The notes under the pieces: model-generated | Databases searched by the model: none | What the model saw: only the letters and a program-made list of their open reading frames with translations | What the model was told of the DNA's origin: nothing | Part shown: in pieces, positions 62,161 through 64,000 of the stretch | Layout: each line of letters opens with the position of its first letter | Position numbering within the stretch: position 1 is the stretch's first letter | Program-made: the position numbers and the translations under genes | NCBI RefSeq assembly: GCF_910591885.1 | Contig: NC_063278.1 | Coordinates: 19,979,989-20,043,988 of the forward strand | Direction of reading: 5' to 3' | Length of the DNA: 64,000 nucleotides | DNA from: Bombus terrestris | Lineage: Eukaryota > Arthropoda > Insecta > Hymenoptera > Apidae

Positions 62161-64000
62161 CTTTGACATTAATTGTATGTTTAGGACTATTATTCATATT
62201 GTATGCTGATCTTTTTGACGAATTAAAGATATCTGCTAAGTTGATAGCTTCTCGATATAAATAGATTAATATTTTTTTTATCGGAAATGCCGAAATGAAT
62301 CGATGAATATATGATAAAATATGTGGTTCCATTGAAAAAACTGACCGTGGCTTTGAAATTTTATTGAAAGAAAGCGATCCTAAGGAAATGTTTTTATGCG
62401 TAAAATGCACGTATACAGAGTGGACCACAAAATGTGATCAGCTTAAATTGTTGTGTTGATAACGGGCTGAAAAATTTCTTCGCCTTGGATAACGGAGAGC
62501 TTGAAACTGAATCAAGAAGAGCTTTGAGACGATTATAGTTCATTTCGTCTGTCAACTTTTTTTTCGGAGTTTTCAAGTAATACAGTAAGTTTCAGTTGAC
62601 TTCGAGACAGTGAAGTTGATATCGAAAGATTTCTAATCTAAATCCTCTAACAAACAGATTGAAGATAAACCAGATTAAACAATTCAAGAAGTCTGTTGAA
62701 AATCCGAATCCGTATTATAAAATTATTTATAGCATGCATGGGAATAAATAACAGGAAATACAGTAATGATATAAACGTCAAAATTGGTGGAAATCGTGAT
62801 CGAAAAACGCGATAGATAATTACAGACGAGAAGAGAATTAATTTTGTTACGTCGAATTAACGAGATCATTGTTATCGAATGTTGGTCCGGTTAGTGGACA
62901 GTGGGCCCACTACACCATAATATTCCGTATAAAATAATGACTCTTAAAGATTTTGATTCCTCGTCAAAAGATCCTCGTGAAAAAGATAGCCCAGGTGTGC
63001 TGTCTTTAATTTCTCAATGACGCGTGTAAAATTTTTCGTCTGTAACGTATAATGTTAAAACATTATAAGCTCAGAATATGCGGTTCGTTGAAAATAATTA
63101 AAAATATTATGAGCTTTAGTGTGTAACAAAAAAAATTGTTTTATTTTAAGAACGAAATGATAGCACATGTACAATAAGAAAATAATAATCACATAAATTG
63201 TAACTAACAATAATTACTTTCTCAGGCCATATTCAAATAAATAAAATATTCCAGTTAAATATTGTACTTAAATATTTAAGTAAACGAAAATAAAAAATAT
63301 TTCAGTTTTCGTATGTGTCTTAGCGATGAAAAAGATATGGGGCTCTTAGATATTAAACCAAACCGAGAAATTTCTTAATCTCTGCTTCAAGAAACGAGAC
63401 TGAATATCAGAAAAGTGGACGTTCTATTATCCGGAAGTTTCAAAAGAATAATACACACAGGGTTGTACACTTTTAAAGTTTGATACAATTTTCTCTGAAC
63501 GCCTGACACGTTGGACGACATGTCGCAAAATTTTTATCATAAAATCATAAAATCATAAAATCTACAATGCTTATTACTTCATATGCGACGTGTATCTGTT
63601 AAAAGGGTTGCTCAAACATTTGGCCCATCGTAGGTGGTATGGATTGAGAAAGACGTAGGAAGTACAGGGGAAATTCACTCTGTATGCAAATTACTTTGGT
63701 GGCGAACATCGGGAAATTTTTCACGGTCGGTGGAACCACGGATGCCGCGTAGTAAATCTGCAGCTGCCTTGGAATATCTTGGAGTTATGAAAATTAACTT
63801 CGACAGATTATCGGCCGCCTTAATTCGACAGAGATTATACCGAACAGTTTCAGAATCTTCTTTACTTTGCATTTTAATCAAACTTTTTTATGCTTAAATT
63901 GCACGTGCATTGTGGTGTTCGCTGACGGCGGATATCTAAAATATTCTGCATTAATATATGTACTAGGTAATTATAATATACTGTGGGCTTTTATGCGTTT
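62161..64000. other. Gene desert, right end
   Basis: 1.8 kb with no recognised gene, RNA or repeat family; short AAAATCAT triplets at 63536-63562. A poly-frame region at 63634-63897 has no coding support. Confidence 0.5.

Overview
The window is AT-rich animal nuclear DNA with spliced genes (canonical GT...AG junctions, polypyrimidine acceptors, AATAAA signals). The gene content points to a hymenopteran insect, most likely a bee: a Cdk20 kinase, an Mcm8, an odorant receptor with the insect seven-helix C-terminus, a CRF-like diuretic hormone (DH44) precursor, crooked neck and ebi/TBL1, among mariner, Tc1-like and piggyBac fragments. The species cannot be fixed from the sequence alone.

Layout. 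1-2468: 3' part of mRpL37 (+). 2714-4207: Cdk20 (-), convergent with mRpL37 and divergent from Mcm8 across a 660-bp shared promoter that holds two X-box-like motifs. 4869-13281: Mcm8 (+), 14 exons, whose 4-kb first intron holds a mariner remnant and a heat-shock-element-plus-TATA promoter-like site. 13554-20030: a cluster of small cysteine/proline-rich genes in alternating orientation. One pair shares a 338-bp promoter gap, two share a six-cysteine motif, and one has a large Cys-Pro-Pro minisatellite. I know no named family for these; testis or sperm-tail proteins of Mst type are a guess. 20912-21460: a complete non-autonomous piggyBac element with TTAA ends. 21721-24492: one intact six-exon odorant receptor (-). 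24493-29975: gene-free, with a 495-bp long-inverted-repeat element. 29976-33173: crooked neck (+), 14 exons. 34472-37290: ebi/TBL1 (+), 6 exons. 39671-50382 and probably on to about 53.2 kb: the DH44 gene (-), with a 9-kb intron. 50.4-64 kb: gene desert with old repeats, a CpG-richer patch with a minus-strand TATA box that may be the DH44 promoter, and several MITEs.

The housekeeping genes are unrelated in function (mitochondrial translation, ciliary/cell-cycle kinase, recombination helicase, splicing, NCoR/SMRT co-repressor complex). The parts least explained by known families are the Cys/Pro-rich cluster and several short inverted-repeat elements. Spliced gene models were assembled by eye from reading frame, splice phase and remembered family sequence. 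All coding sums given are multiples of three.
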